NCBI GenBank assembly: GCA_002943765.1
Contig: PQWQ01000005.1
Coordinates: forward strand, 186,001 to 250,000
Direction of reading: 5' to 3'
DNA from: Psoroptes ovis
Taxonomy: Eukaryota; Arthropoda; Arachnida; Sarcoptiformes; Psoroptidae
DNA: 64,000 nt
The notes under the pieces were generated by a model. It was not told the origin of the DNA. It searched no databases and saw only the letters and a program-made list of their open reading frames with translations. The number at the start of each line of letters is the position of its first letter. Positions within the stretch are counted from its first letter, which is position 1. The translations under genes and the position numbers were made by a program. Below, one piece after another: positions 13,506 through 24,492 of the stretch.

Positions 13506-13644
13506 AATGAAATGCATGATTTAACAATAATAAAATGAATGGATTGTAATTCGAACAAAATTCTTCATTTGTTCAATTTGAAATTGAATTTCAATCATTT
13601 TTCATCCATGAATCGACTAAAGACGTCAAAAGCGAAATAAAAAA

Positions 13645-14064
13645 ATGAATTATTCAATGATATTAATTATTTGTCTTATTATTTTGACCTGTATGACCAA
13701 TCAGATAGGGGCCAGCCTGTTATTAGCCTTATTAGAGCGTCTCAATGATCGTTTGGAAAATTTTGTAAACGGAACCTATGGTTATAACAATGGTTTCAAC
13801 AATTATTCGTATGATTATTATGATTACAATCGTGCGAATGGTCAAAACTACAGCAATCGGAGATATTATTTCAATGATAACCGTTACATATTCAATGATG
13901 TTCGTAGATATGGAAGAACGACAACGACAACAACAACAACTGCGGCACCATATTTTCAGCCATATTTTCGTTGGAAAAAATCATCGATGAGATCACCACT
14001 TAATGCATTGAATGATCCATTTTTAGCCAGAGAAGTTGAATTTGTTCGTAGATATAATTTTTGA
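13645..14064 (+). CDS. Small secreted Tyr/Asn-rich protein
   Basis: Single-exon frame of 139 codons starting at an ATG. Residues 1-23 form a typical cleavable signal peptide (MNYSMILIICLIILTC...). Residues 42-90 are rich in Tyr, Asn and Asp, followed by a run of eight Thr and a basic, aromatic C-terminus. There are no cysteines in the mature part and no transmembrane segment. I do not recognise the family. The composition suits an extracellular, cuticular or salivary structural protein, which is inference only. The next gene starts 270 bp downstream on the same strand. Confidence 0.65.
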   Translation: MNYSMILIICLIILTCMTNQIGASLLLALLERLNDRLENFVNGTYGYNNGFNNYSYDYYDYNRANGQNYSNRRYYFNDNRYIFNDVRRYGRTTTTTTTTAAPYFQPYFRWKKSSMRSPLNALNDPFLAREVEFVRRYNF

Positions 14065-14333
14065 ATTTTTGACAAAATCTGGCGCCATCTGTTGTCGCTG
14101 ATTTGAATTTCGATTTAATTTTTTTCATTTTTTAAAAATGTTTGACCATGAGAAAATAAAAATTTTATGGTTAGAAACCAATAATCATTTATTTTTAAAC
14201 TAGGGATTTATTTATTTGAAATAAATCTTAAACATTTTCATCCATCTTAAATCCTTAAGTCTTAAAGAAATGCAAAAATTTAAAATGTTTTTATTGACTT
14301 TATGTGATTTCAAATTTGAAAATAAATCAAAAA

Positions 14334-16198
14334 ATGGCTAAAAACACAAGAAAAATTGGGCCAGAATGGACCAATAATCGACAATCAAACGAGAAACAAT
14401 CAAGATTCAATCTAGAATCAAGACAATCGTCTGGTCCGAATCTTCATGATTCGAATCGGTCCAATTTGAATTCGAAATCAATCAATCAAGCTCGCCTGGT
14501 TGATATTTATCGTTATCGTATTAATTTTGACCGAATGATTATTCGTTTCGGTCGAATCAAATCAATAATTTGTGCTGGTTCAATATTCCATTTATCATTC
14601 ATTTTGACATTGGATTTTTTGTCCATTCAATGGTCTTCGATCAAACATGGATCAACTATATCAATGATATCAATGTACACAATAATACAATCGATTGCAT
14701 TAATGATTGGTTTGTTGATTGGCTGCCAAATGAAACCACAAAGACATCTGTTCATGTTTAATCCATTGAATACATTTCATTTGAATTGGCTCATGTTCAT
14801 GATCATAGCATCATTGGACGTGATATCAATGATTTTAGATGAATCAAATTCGATTTTAATGAAATTCATGATCGAAATCATTAAAAATGTGACCAATGGT
14901 ATCGCAATAATGTTATTACTGTATTCAATGTTTGACATTCGAATAGATCGATTGCAATCAAATGAAGCCATCGATAATATTAACTTGTATCAATTAATGT
15001 TCATCACTGGCTCCGCAACATCATCACTAATTTCATTTATGTATAATTTGACCAATCATAATATATCGTCATTAAATGTATCGTTACTAATGTGTCGTAT
15101 ATTGTTATCGCTGAATTGGTCAACATTTTCATACATATTATTCTATTCAATTGCATCTATTCATCGATTCAATGATTCAAAGATTGATATTGATTTCGAT
15201 GAATTTTTAGAAAATCACCGAATCGATTGTGAACGTCATATAACATTGAATTCGGTCGTATTAGCTTGTCAATGGCGCCATGGTATTGATGCGGATAATT
15301 ATTTGAATGCTGATAATTTCAGCATTAGGACCATCAACGATGGTTGGCATGGCATTTGTTTTGCATTGATTGGTTCTTTGCAATTCATGCTGGCATTTCA
15401 TTTATGCCTTGCATATCCTATGTCTTGTACTGTTTGGCCTCGGAATTATTATTCGAATGATTTCACAGGTAAGTAATTAATTCGATTCCAAATTATCATT
15501 TCATTGAATTAATTCTGGTATTTTTTTTACCCGAAGATGGTCAAATTTCAACGATTTTTGCCACAATGTTGGCCATAATGATTTCGGTGCGATTAAGCTC
15601 ACTGATTCAATTTGATATGACCCAAAATTTCCCAAAGAAATATCGAAATGTTTCGATATTATCATTGAATATAATTGGAAATATGATAATCTTGATTTTT
15701 AAGAATCATTTTTGGTTAATTTTACTGGCCAATATTTGTGTCAGTATATCATTATCACAAATATTGAATGCGACATTCGATTCAATCGCGAAGAAATATT
15801 CAATTAATAATCGATGGATTTGTTGCTCGATTGTCATGGCATTATCATTTCAATTATTAATGTCATTTTTGCATTATTATTTGATTAATGAATTAACAAG
15901 TTCATTAATTAACATAATTAATATAACGATTACAATGGTTTTATTAATTTCAATGATAATAATTGATAAATGCGAATGTTTAAACATAAATAATGGTTTC
16001 GATTTAAGCGATGAAGCGATTGAAATGGACGCTATGATTGATCAACAATTTTCGAATGAAAACACTAAAACATCGAATCATTCGAGAATCAACAATCGAA
16101 AACGATCGAATAATCGTAAACAATCGATCGTAGCGATGGTAGCTTATCGTATGAGAAATCGTTATGAATCAATTGTGTCAAATCTGATTTTCAAATGA
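14334..16198 (+). CDS. Multi-pass membrane protein, possibly a divergent SLC19-type vitamin transporter
   Basis: Two exons, 14334-15468 and 15537-16198, joined in phase 1 to give 598 residues. The start is the ATG at 14334; the frame stays open 30 bp further but has only a GTG there. About ten to twelve hydrophobic segments are spread through the protein. The N-terminal 55 residues and the last 60 residues are polar and basic. Two patches recall the folate/thiamine transporter family from memory: SSLNVSLLMC after a GSATSSL segment, and QILNATFDSIAKKYS before a long hydrophobic stretch, where SLC19 members have an ATFQIA-like segment. The resemblance is weak, so the substrate is unknown. The mid-protein loop (residues about 295-345) is hydrophilic. 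The gene converges with the SLC37A4-like gene 118 bp downstream. Confidence 0.75.
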
Positions 16199-16316
16199 AG
16201 CAGTTTAATTCAAAATTAATTTTTAAATAAGAATTTCAACAACAACAAAAAATGAAGAATCTAAATAATGCAAAATATGAGCATCTTGAAATAATTAAAA
16301 TCACAGTGTATTAAGG

Positions 16317-17675
16317 CTAATCTTTTTTGAATTTTGGACGTAATCGATTCCCAATCAAAATAGTCACGGATAAAATGAGTATAATCGATATTTCCATTAA
16401 GAAAAATACAAATTTCCAGCTATGCATTTCAGCCAGCATTGTAAATGGTAATCCAGAGATAATGGCGCCGACTAATGTGGAGAAAAATTATTACTAATTG
16501 AATGGAGCAGATTATTGATAAATAAATCACTTACTATTGGCAGCTAATGCAACGATAGCATGCGATGTACCGCTCAAATGAGATGGAACACATTCAGTAG
16601 CGACCATACCGTAAATAATGATGGGACCATAAAATGATGCACCAAGTATGAATCCTAGAGCAGCAATGAATAAATGAGTTGATGTATGATCCAAATAAAA
16701 ACAAAGCGAATGCAAAGCTAATGCAGAGACGACCATCATAGCAGTTGCCACTGGAATCCGGTCAATCGAATTTGATCGTTCGTATTTAGAAATCAATTTA
16801 TCACTGAGATAGCCAGCCAAAATGGCTCCAAAAAATCCACCAGATTCAACACACGAAGTGAAGCTTGATGCAATTAATTGTGACTTGTATCGTTCCTTCA
16901 TCAGATATAATTGACCCCAATCGGTGGCCGTCGATTTAGCTGCGAAAACTATCAAATATGACATTGATAGCAACCAAATGAATGGCGATTTTAGTAATTC
17001 TTTCCATGAAAGTTTTGATTTTTCTGATTTTTTGGATTTAGATTCTTTGGTTTGATCATCGTGATCAAATGCTTTCAAGCCAATGTCTTCAGGACTATTC
17101 AAAAGTAATAATGAAGAAAGCAACGATATCAGAATGGCTATTATTCCATATGATTTGACAGTTGTCGGCCAATCAAAACGAATAATCATAAATGTGGTCA
17201 GCAATGGAGATAAACCACCGGCTATATTTGCTGAACTACTGAGTACACTGTAATATGTGCCAAATTGTTTAGATGAAGTCCATTGTTGTAATATTTTTAC
17301 TAAAGATGGCCAACCGAAACCTTGAGCCAGACCATTAATAAACCATAAAATAGTGAATGATAATAATGAAGAATCTGAATCATCTCCGTACGCCAAAAGA
17401 AACGCTGTTATGCTGGATAATAGTAGACCATTTATGAATAAAAATTTGGCCGATACATAATCGGACAAAATGCCCCCAATAAATTTAGAAATTGTATATG
17501 AAACACTTTGGGCTGAAAGTATGATGCCGGCATCATTTTGATCGATTATGTCTTTATTCAATAATTCAGGCAATATTAATGCAAATGATTTACGTATCAA
17601 ATAATAGAAAGAATAACTGATAAACAGTGTACAACATATCAATAGCTGCTTAAATCTTCTAGGATCGCGGTCCAT
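16317..17675 (-). CDS. SLC37A4: Glucose-6-phosphate translocase (SLC37A4-like, MFS)
   Basis: Two exons, 16535-17675 and 16317-16471, for 431 residues, close to the roughly 430 of animal SLC37A4. The family moves glucose-6-phosphate into the ER lumen in exchange for phosphate. Features seen: an early YSFYYLIRKSFALILPEL segment, SAQSVSYTISKFIGGILSD after TM2, GLAQGFGWPSLVKILQQW, the central loop near residue 200 ending in a Lys/Ser-rich stretch, and the C-terminal GLPFTMLAE in the last exon. The start is the ATG at 17675; the frame opens further upstream but only with GTG. The stop is TAG at 16317. The gene is divergent from the coiled-coil exon at 18487. Confidence 0.92.
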
Positions 17676-18052
17676 ATTTCCATCATTTTGCAAAATGAAT
17701 GAAATTTTGTAAATTTTGAAATTTTTCACAAAACAAAAACAAAGTCATTGGTAGTTAGAATTTCCATTCATAGATGGCGCTATCAGAATTTTAATCCTTT
17801 TAAAAAAAATCAAAACAAAAAAAGATTCCTTCCTTTTGTTTGGAAGGCCTCCTCCTCCTCCTCAGTCTCTGTGTTTGTTTACATCAAGAATTATGTTATT
17901 TACCGGAATTTCTTTTCACAAAAGATTCCAAAATGAAGAAAAAACAAGGAATGAAACATCTCGTTCATGAGTAACTATCAAAGGGAGAGAGAGCTGTGAG
18001 GTGATATATAAAATGGTGTATAAACACAAGTCTACATACTAACTTTATTTAT

Positions 18053-18133
18053 TTAGGTTGTCCGAAAAGTTCTTGCCGTTTTTCAAATGAAAAAAAAAAT
18101 TAAAAAACGGCAAGAACTTATGGGACAACCTAA
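18053..18133. mobile_element. Family-1 element, subtype A
   Basis: TTAGGTTGTCCGAAAAG start, CTTATGGGACAACCTAA end, in the divergent promoter region beside the CT microsatellite. Confidence 0.88.
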
Positions 18134-18163
18134 ATAAATATGTTTGTTTATGTATCCCCGATT

Positions 18164-18318
18164 TCTCTCTCTCTCTCTCGCTCGCTCTCCGCTCTCTCCC
18201 TCGCTCTCTCTCCCATTCTATTCCTCTCTTTTGCTCTCTCTCTCCCTCTCTCTCTATTTAACGCTCTCCTCTGTCTTTCTTCTCTCCCATTCTCTCTCTC
18301 TCTCTCTCTCTCTCCACA
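18164..18318. repeat. Interrupted (CT)n microsatellite
   Basis: About 155 bp of almost pure pyrimidine on the + strand, built from CTCT runs broken by G, CC and TTT. It starts about 30 bp after a family-1 inverted-repeat element and lies about 170 bp upstream of the coiled-coil start codon. GA/CT tracts near arthropod promoters can bind GAGA-type factors; that role here is inference. Confidence 0.9.
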
Positions 18319-18486
18319 CATCCACACTTTGATCATCATCATCATTTTGACAAAAACCAAAACAAATGTTTACATCAAATAAATTCGAAAACGTATTCTT
18401 CATCAGCGAACCTTTGGAATTTGGATTAATTAAAGAATTAATGAAAAAATAAGGCCTAAATAATCCAAAAAGTATTGAAATCAACG

Positions 18487-18759
18487 ATGGAATCAACGAA
18501 CAGCAGCAACGAACAAATCGAAATTAGCGAATTAAAGAATAAATTACAGCTGAAAACCTTTGAATGTACGAAATTGCGACAACAATTAAAGCAATTAACA
18601 AATGAATTAGAGCAATATAAACAATTACTATCGAGTTTTACACAAAATCATAATTCATTTCAAACATTGCAATCAATGCAACAAACATCTTCAGCTGTAT
18701 CAAATTTTCATTTGAACAATAATAATCTAACTGAATTATCATCCGGTAAGTTTGATTAA
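18487..18759 (+). CDS. Short coiled-coil protein or 5' coding exon
   Basis: An ATG at 18487 opens a frame of 90 codons. Residues 10-50 are a strong coiled-coil (ISELKNKLQ...LTNELEQYKQLLSSF), followed by a Gln/Ser/Asn-rich stretch. At codon 87 there is a good splice donor (G|GTAAGT, exon end 18746). The first acceptor downstream (18935) would add only five codons before a stop. The exon at 20308 of the zinc-finger gene accepts the same phase, so this may be an alternative first exon of that gene. Unspliced, it ends at 18759. I do not recognise a family. Confidence 0.5.
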   Translation: MESTNSSNEQIEISELKNKLQLKTFECTKLRQQLKQLTNELEQYKQLLSSFTQNHNSFQTLQSMQQTSSAVSNFHLNNNNLTELSSGKFD

Positions 18760-19811
18760 TTGTGATTTTGTTATTTTGAAACATTTTTCAAAATATTATT
18801 CCGAACACATTTGTTCCGTTTCCTGAGCAATAATTTATTTATTGTTTTTTTTTATTTTGGCTCACAAACCCAAGAATCCAAAGAAACCCAAGTCAAAAAA
18901 AGACATTTTTGTCGATTTATTATTTCGAATAACAGAAAATGGCTCCAGTTGAAGCCATTTTGGGCCAAATAGAAACTATGATAAACAGTGTAAATACATC
19001 ACTAACAAAAATTGTTTATTCCATTTTGCTTCTCTCTCTCTTGCTCCCTCGGTCTCTTACTCATACTCTGAGTATAATACTCTGGTTTTTGGTATTTGTT
19101 GTCGTCATCAAGCTTGGAATTCCATGCGACTCTGACTGACAGAACATTACACTGCATAGTTAGGGCAAACACACATATCTCTGATGATAATTATCATTCA
19201 ATTCGAAGCAGTTGGTCCCAAATTCCTTCCACTTAAGCTTCCAAGAGTCTTTAGGAGCTGATATGGATGCATTGGAATTCAAGGGACCCCTCAAAATGGA
19301 ATGAAAAAAAATAAGAATGATTCATTGAATTTCGAATAATTCATTCTCACAGAACCAAAAAAAAGAAGAATAAAAAAAATGGGAAAATATTTATTCTTCG
19401 CTCAAAGACTGGCAAATGATGAATAGTTTTCTTATGTGAATGTATAATCACCAATATTAATTCATTTAGACTCAGACGCAGAATCCTTCATTTATATATA
19501 AAATTCATTTCTATGAATTCGGGTGTGTAGAATATCTGTATGTATGTTTGCTTCACTTCACATAGCTCCATTATTTGTTGTGATGTTCAATTTTTTTCGT
19601 TAGGAATTTGCAAGTATATTCATGTGTGGAGAGCCAAACAAATATTAAAAATGGTTTAGCCGAAATGTGTGTTTAATATTTACGAATTGATATTTTTGTG
19701 TGCAAAAATTCACTTTGCTGTAAAAGAATATATCAGAAATTAGTTTTAATTCAAAATATTTGATAAAATTAAATGAAAAAATATCTAAATGATTAAAATA
19801 TGAATTGAAAA
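18760..19811. other. Region between coiled-coil exon and zinc-finger gene
   Basis: No supported coding exon. A 66-codon ATG frame at 18939 encodes a hydrophobic stretch made partly of CT-rich sequence and has no further support. The remainder is AT-rich and could be an intron or the zinc-finger promoter. Confidence 0.4.
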
Positions 19812-20744
19812 ATGATGGATAATAATCATTCAAATTTAAGACAAATAAGTGCGGCTATGATGATAACACCGAATAATCATACAAATCATCCAAATAATCA
19901 ATCGCAAATGTTTCATCAACAAACTACTAGTAATAATAATAATGCCAATATTTATACGCAACAACAAGCGCATCAAACACAGCAACTGCAGCAACATCAG
20001 CAATCGCATCACCATCAGCAGCAGGGACCAAATTTATTTCAATTAAATGCATTAAATGCGGCAGCAGCTGCAGCTGCAGCATCAAATGTTGTTACCAGTG
20101 CCAATGTTATGGCTGTTTTGGCTGCTAATGCTGCTGCAGCTCGTACACCATTCAAGTTGGTCGCCGGAGGTGGTGGTGGTGCCACAAGTTCCGCTAATAG
20201 TCATGATATGGCACAATCTAGTCAATTTGGTTGTCAGTTTAATTAAAAAATAATTGAAATCATTCGATTTTACTAATTCAAATTTCAATTATATCTCTTT
20301 GAAACAGTGAATCTGTCCTCAATAGGCAATCATCACAACAATGGCTTGGGCTTGATTGGTGGTGGCAGTGTGACCAAATCAAAAACAGCCAAATCAAATC
20401 AGCACAAGAAAAAGAACGCAAATTGTCAGTGTTGTAATAGTGGCAATTGTGCTAATGATATCATTGACAAGCCATATGTATGCGATTGGATTAATTGTGG
20501 CAAACGTTTTCGGCAGAAACCACATTTGGAAGCACATCGTAATATTCATACCGGTAGACGTTTCATATGTGATTGGCCTAATTGTGGTAAATCATTTGTC
20601 CGGAAATATAATCTTGCTGAACATCAAAAACTGCATTCGGCTGTCAATCCCAATATGTGTACCTATCCGGATTGTGGAAAAGTGTTTAGTTCAAAATATA
20701 GTTTAATGCGTCATCAAAATGCTCAACATCAATTGAATCTTTGA
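19812..20744 (+). CDS. C2H2 zinc-finger protein with three fingers
   Basis: Two exons, 19812-20229 and 20308-20744, joined in phase 1, for 284 residues. The N-terminal half is low-complexity: Asn- and His-rich, then a Gln/His run (about 55-75), then poly-Ala and poly-Gly segments. Three tandem fingers of the C-x4-C-x12-H-x3/4-H type follow at about 198-220, 227-249 and 257-280, each carrying an NCGK or DCGK turn. The linker between fingers 1 and 2 is HTGRRF; the one between 2 and 3 is longer and non-canonical. A small cluster CQCCNSGNC precedes finger 1. It is a likely nuclear DNA-binding regulator; the subfamily is not recognised. The start is the first ATG after an in-frame stop at about 19800. 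Confidence 0.85.
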
Positions 20745-21338
20745 ATTGAATCCAACCAAGTACCAAACATCACATTTTAAACTCCACTGATCGCATTTTA
20801 TATGACTCATAATGATGGCACTTCTGATTCTTCCATTTTAATTTCATTTTTATAATCATTTCAAATTGGTCTCAAAAATATTAATCTCTTCTAGTATTCT
20901 TTGAAAATTTTGTTTCTGTTATTTTTAATTGATTTCCAGTAATTGATTGATTGATTAATCATACGCTCACCGAGGTATTTTTAAATGATTCGAACCCAAT
21001 CAAAAATTGCCTACGGGATCTTTGCATAATGAGAATACTCAGTTTAAGAATTATCACAATTATCTTAGAATTTTGTTATTCAACAAAAAAATAAAATAAA
21101 AGGAATCAATTCTTAATTTGTAAATTATAACTGAAACCTTCAAATCTTAAATGTTAACCTTTTTGATAAGTTATTAACCTTTTTTTGCGTCACATCTTAT
21201 TTGTAAGGCTCCACAAAATATGTTGGTTTTTATTGTGAATGTTGTGAATGCCACACATACAAATTTGAATGCAGTAAACAAACAGCTGGTAATGGTTAAA
21301 TATTTAGCTGGTAATTAATTCTTAATTAATTTGCAATT
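20745..21338. other. Intergenic spacer
   Basis: AT-rich, no coding signal. It presumably carries the 3'UTR of the zinc-finger gene and the promoter of the TMEM115 gene. Confidence 0.5.
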
Positions 21339-22917
21339 ATGAATGTGATGCAGCCAACCATAGCATCATCTTCATCGAATCACCTATCACAATCGACTAC
21401 GACTAATTCGAATTTGAACAAATCAGCATCGAATTTATCGTCAATCATACAAATAAACAATGAACAATTATCAGCTGATCCTCCGTCAAAAGGCTACCAT
21501 CAAATTAGACATGATCGTCAATCATCAGTACAATTGAAAATGCAAAATGTATCGAACATCAGTGGAGGTAACAGTTTTGCCATATATCCGAAAGCCAGTA
21601 ATTGGCAACGATTAAAACGTGCCCTTAATTATTTAATATCGAATTTAATAATATTAATATCACAATTATCACCAATTGTGCAATCATTCTCCGGTTTTAT
21701 TATTCTATTGTACCTCATACAATATGGTGGTGATATAACTATCGATTTTTTTGCGCTGATACCAGGTGAAATAATATCACCTGGACAATGGTATCATACG
21801 GCAATTTCATTGTGGACGAATTCATTTCTTGAAACGAATTTAATATGGATCATTTTGGATTTATTAGTATTATCATTTTGTGGAACATTGATAGAACCAT
21901 TATGGGGTCAAAAAGAGGTATGCGCTAATTGACATTGTCTGTTGATCAAACATGATTTTCAATTGATTCAATCACCAGGTATTGCGTTTCATGGCAATTT
22001 CACTGATACCGACAGCACTATTGACATCAATCACATATGTTTTATTATATTGTTGTACATTGGATGGTAGCTACCTATTCGAAGTACGTATTCATGGATT
22101 TTTTGGTTTTTATGCTGCAATGACAGTGGCTGTCAAACAACTGTTGCCACAATCGATTCTATTTTCAACTGCTTTTGGTCGGCTGAAAAATGATCATATT
22201 GCTTTTACTTTGACAGGTAAAATTGACTAGTGATATATTAGGTTGTCCGGAAAGTTTTTGCCGGTTATATTTGTAGAAAATCATTGGAAAATCGGCAATA
22301 ACTTTTCGGACTATCTAATAATTTGTAATGTATTAATCTGATCGATTCTATTTTATTTCATATGAACAGTTGTATCAATCATATTATATGCATTCAACGT
22401 ACTGACTGGTGTACAAATCTTCCTGTTCATATATGGCACCATAGTTTCATGGTTATATTTACGTTTTTATCAGCCACATACTCGTCATGTTTATCATACA
22501 TCATCCGATTCGATTAATATGATGAATGTAAATATTGGAAACAATAATAACAATAGCACAACAATAACACGTGGTGATTTATCCGATTCATTTGCATTCG
22601 AAACATTTTTTCCGAATGTATTACGTCCGCTCGTAGCTATACCATGTAATTTAATATACAATTTTTTGGTTAATATCAATATTTGTCCACGTATACCATC
22701 ACCAGCTGCACAATTATTAATGGATAATAATGATTCTATGGTCAATTTTGGTCAAAAAATGCGTTCGTCTCAATCATCATCATTCAATAAATTTCCACAT
22801 TCAATTCCTTCTTCCGCTCATCATTTCAAAACACCCCCACATCAATTCTATAAACCTGTTCAACAGTCACAATCATCAGGATCATCATTGCAACCATTAT
22901 TACAGGAAAATTTATGA
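21339..22917 (+). CDS. TMEM115: TMEM115-family Golgi membrane protein (rhomboid-like fold)
   Basis: Three exons, 21339-21917, 21979-22216 and 22370-22917, give 454 residues with phases 0 and 1. The family (DUF1751) comprises multi-pass Golgi proteins related in fold to rhomboids and is implicated in retrograde Golgi-to-ER traffic. Seen here: hydrophobic segments, PGQWYHTAISLWTNSFLE and a GTLIEPLWGQKE motif, HGFFGFYAA, LFIYGTIVSWLYLRF, and the conserved post-TM segment FETFFPNVLRPLVAIPCN. The N-terminal 80 residues are a Ser/Asn-rich extension longer than in vertebrates, and the C-terminal 90 residues are a Ser/His/Gln-rich tail. Intron 2 contains a family-1 element (22238-22318). Confidence 0.88.
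22238..22318. mobile_element. Family-1 element, subtype D, intronic
   Basis: TTAGGTTGTCCGGAAAG start, CTTTTCGGACTATCTAA end, TA flanks, internal TTATATTTGTAGAAAAT. Lies in TMEM115 intron 2. Confidence 0.86.
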
Positions 22918-23392
22918 CCTTTTGGATAAAATACATTGTGATTCATTCAACAAGTTGATTGAATGGTCCTTAATATCCGTGTGATAATCTCATTATTCAT
23001 TTTTATTTAATTATGTCTCATTATAGATTTCATCTTCATCAAGTGTTGCATTGGGGGCCTTAATTTTTTTTGCCAATTAATAAAATTCTATTTATACCTT
23101 ATTTACGCAGACAAAGTAGAAATAGAATTTTCTTTGCTTTTTTGGATCATGCGCACAATGTTTGTTGTATAAAAGTTTGTGCTGCATGCAGCATTAACCC
23201 ATTCCCCTCCTTCTTTGCCATCAAATTTCTTAACGGACGAAATTTTGCTTAAGGCTATTTTTGGCTAAAGAAATCGACGCCATCTTTGGACATTGTGCTG
23301 ATATGTAATTGGACAAGTATCATTACGAGTTTTGGCGCTTTTATTTGACAAATATTTTTATGTTGCATCCTTTGAACCAATCATCGAAAAAA
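22918..23392. other. Intergenic spacer
   Basis: No gene seen. It contains the probable 3'UTR of the TMEM115 gene and the promoter of the basic Ser/Lys-rich gene at 23393. Confidence 0.5.
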
Positions 23393-24132
23393 ATGGTAAC
23401 AAATAGTACACCAAAACAAGGTAAATTCATTCATTTTCAATCAAAATCTTTATTAACTCATGGCTAATTCTCTTCGTTTCAGGATCGTCCCGTTCTTTAC
23501 GTAGTCGTACTCCGTCAACACGACTGCCGACACCAGCAGTTCAAAAATCAAAACCCAATGACTTATACCTCTCTAAATCAAATCGTTCTCGGACACCAAC
23601 AACCAGCAAATCCGCAATTTTGATGACATCTACTCCTAAAATTGTAAAGCCATCACCTCAAAAACATGGTAAAATATCGAATGAATCATCGAAAAAATCA
23701 AAGAATAGATCATCATCTATTCCTAAGGATTCCAAATCAATGAAAAACGGCGAAACAAATGAAAAATTATCGGTGAAAAAGCGTAAATCAGTTCAAGATG
23801 AAAATATTGATGATGACCATTCACCAAATTCATTGAAAAAAACACGAAAAAATCCAATAAAGCAGCATTTAGAATTGTCATCAATCATAGAATTGGAAAA
23901 TGATGATCAAATCGATTCAATTCATGATGATTCCCTCGATGAATCAAAGACGAAATGTATAACCAAAAATTTAAATCCAATTATCGAAAATGAAAAAGAT
24001 GCATCACCTATGAAATCACTTGAATCGAATTCGAATGGTCAAATGGACCCGATTAGTTCATCTCAAAGTTTAAATGATCAAATCATTGATGATCATAGAT
24101 GGACATGGTTAGGAGGTTGCAACGTGATGTGA
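23393..24132 (+). CDS. Basic, Ser/Lys-rich probable nuclear protein, unknown family
   Basis: Two exons, 23393-23420 and 23483-24132, joined in phase 1, for 225 residues. The first exon is a nine-codon stub beginning at an ATG. The protein is almost entirely polar and predicted disordered. It has repeated SRTPS/TPT-type sites suitable for proline-directed kinases (SRSLRSRTPSTRLPTP), a lysine-rich segment with KKRKS (candidate nuclear signal, about residue 130), and an acidic second half. It ends with a distinctive hydrophobic tail HRWTWLGGCNVM. A chromatin or mitotic adaptor would fit this composition, but that is a guess. Same-strand neighbours are TMEM115 and BUD13. Confidence 0.7.
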
Positions 24133-24492
24133 ATACAATTTCAAATCAAAATGACTGAGCACCTTGGTCATGCAACATGTTTGTATCTCTATTTTTTTGA
24201 AATCACTCACATTTTATTGAAATATTCAATCAATTCATATTTTGATATTTATATTTTATTTGAAATTTTATAAATAATTATTTCATCGAATAAATTTCAT
24301 AACCATTTAAAGCATCCGATCAAAAACAAAAATCAAATTTGAATTAATTGTTTTTGAAAAATTTCGAAACGTTCTCTATGAAAGGTACTTTGTTGTTTAT
24401 ACCCTGATGCAGACAACATTCGATTGTTTGTTTTTGAACAATTTAATTCGATTTGTTTTGATTAGATATTTATTGATTTAATATTCAATAAA
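24133..24492. other. Intergenic spacer
   Basis: 360 bp of AT-rich sequence with no coding signal. It must contain the BUD13 promoter. Confidence 0.5.

Larger units (their letters stand above)
10292..13644. other. Upstream region of Barx, no gene recognised
   Basis: 3.3 kb of AT-rich DNA without a supported reading frame. It holds one family-1 element (10630-10709) and a near-perfect hairpin (13449-13505). A GCAGCAGCAGC run at about 12477 is short and isolated. The region probably carries regulatory DNA for Barx (leftward) and for the small secreted gene at 13645 (rightward). No specific site could be assigned. Confidence 0.5.
17676..18486. other. Divergent intergenic region with element and microsatellite
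   Basis: Lies between the SLC37A4-like gene (leftward) and the coiled-coil frame (rightward) and so should contain both promoters. It holds one family-1 element (18053-18133) immediately followed by a long interrupted CT repeat (18164-18318). The frames through the CT tract are simple-sequence artefacts. Confidence 0.6.

Noticed and set aside
14304..14333. Upstream extension of the multi-pass membrane protein
   Set aside because: It begins with GTG; the first in-frame ATG is at 14334.
18140..18496. Several overlapping frames on both strands rich in Ser-Leu or Arg-Glu
   Set aside because: They are translations of the CT/GA microsatellite.
18939..19139. 66-codon frame starting MAPVEAILGQIE
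   Set aside because: After about 20 residues it becomes CT-derived hydrophobic sequence; a donor (GTAAAT) appears early but no acceptor partner was convincing.
20980..21020. GGTTCGAATC on the minus strand, resembling a tRNA B box
   Set aside because: No A box, acceptor stem or cloverleaf could be formed around it.
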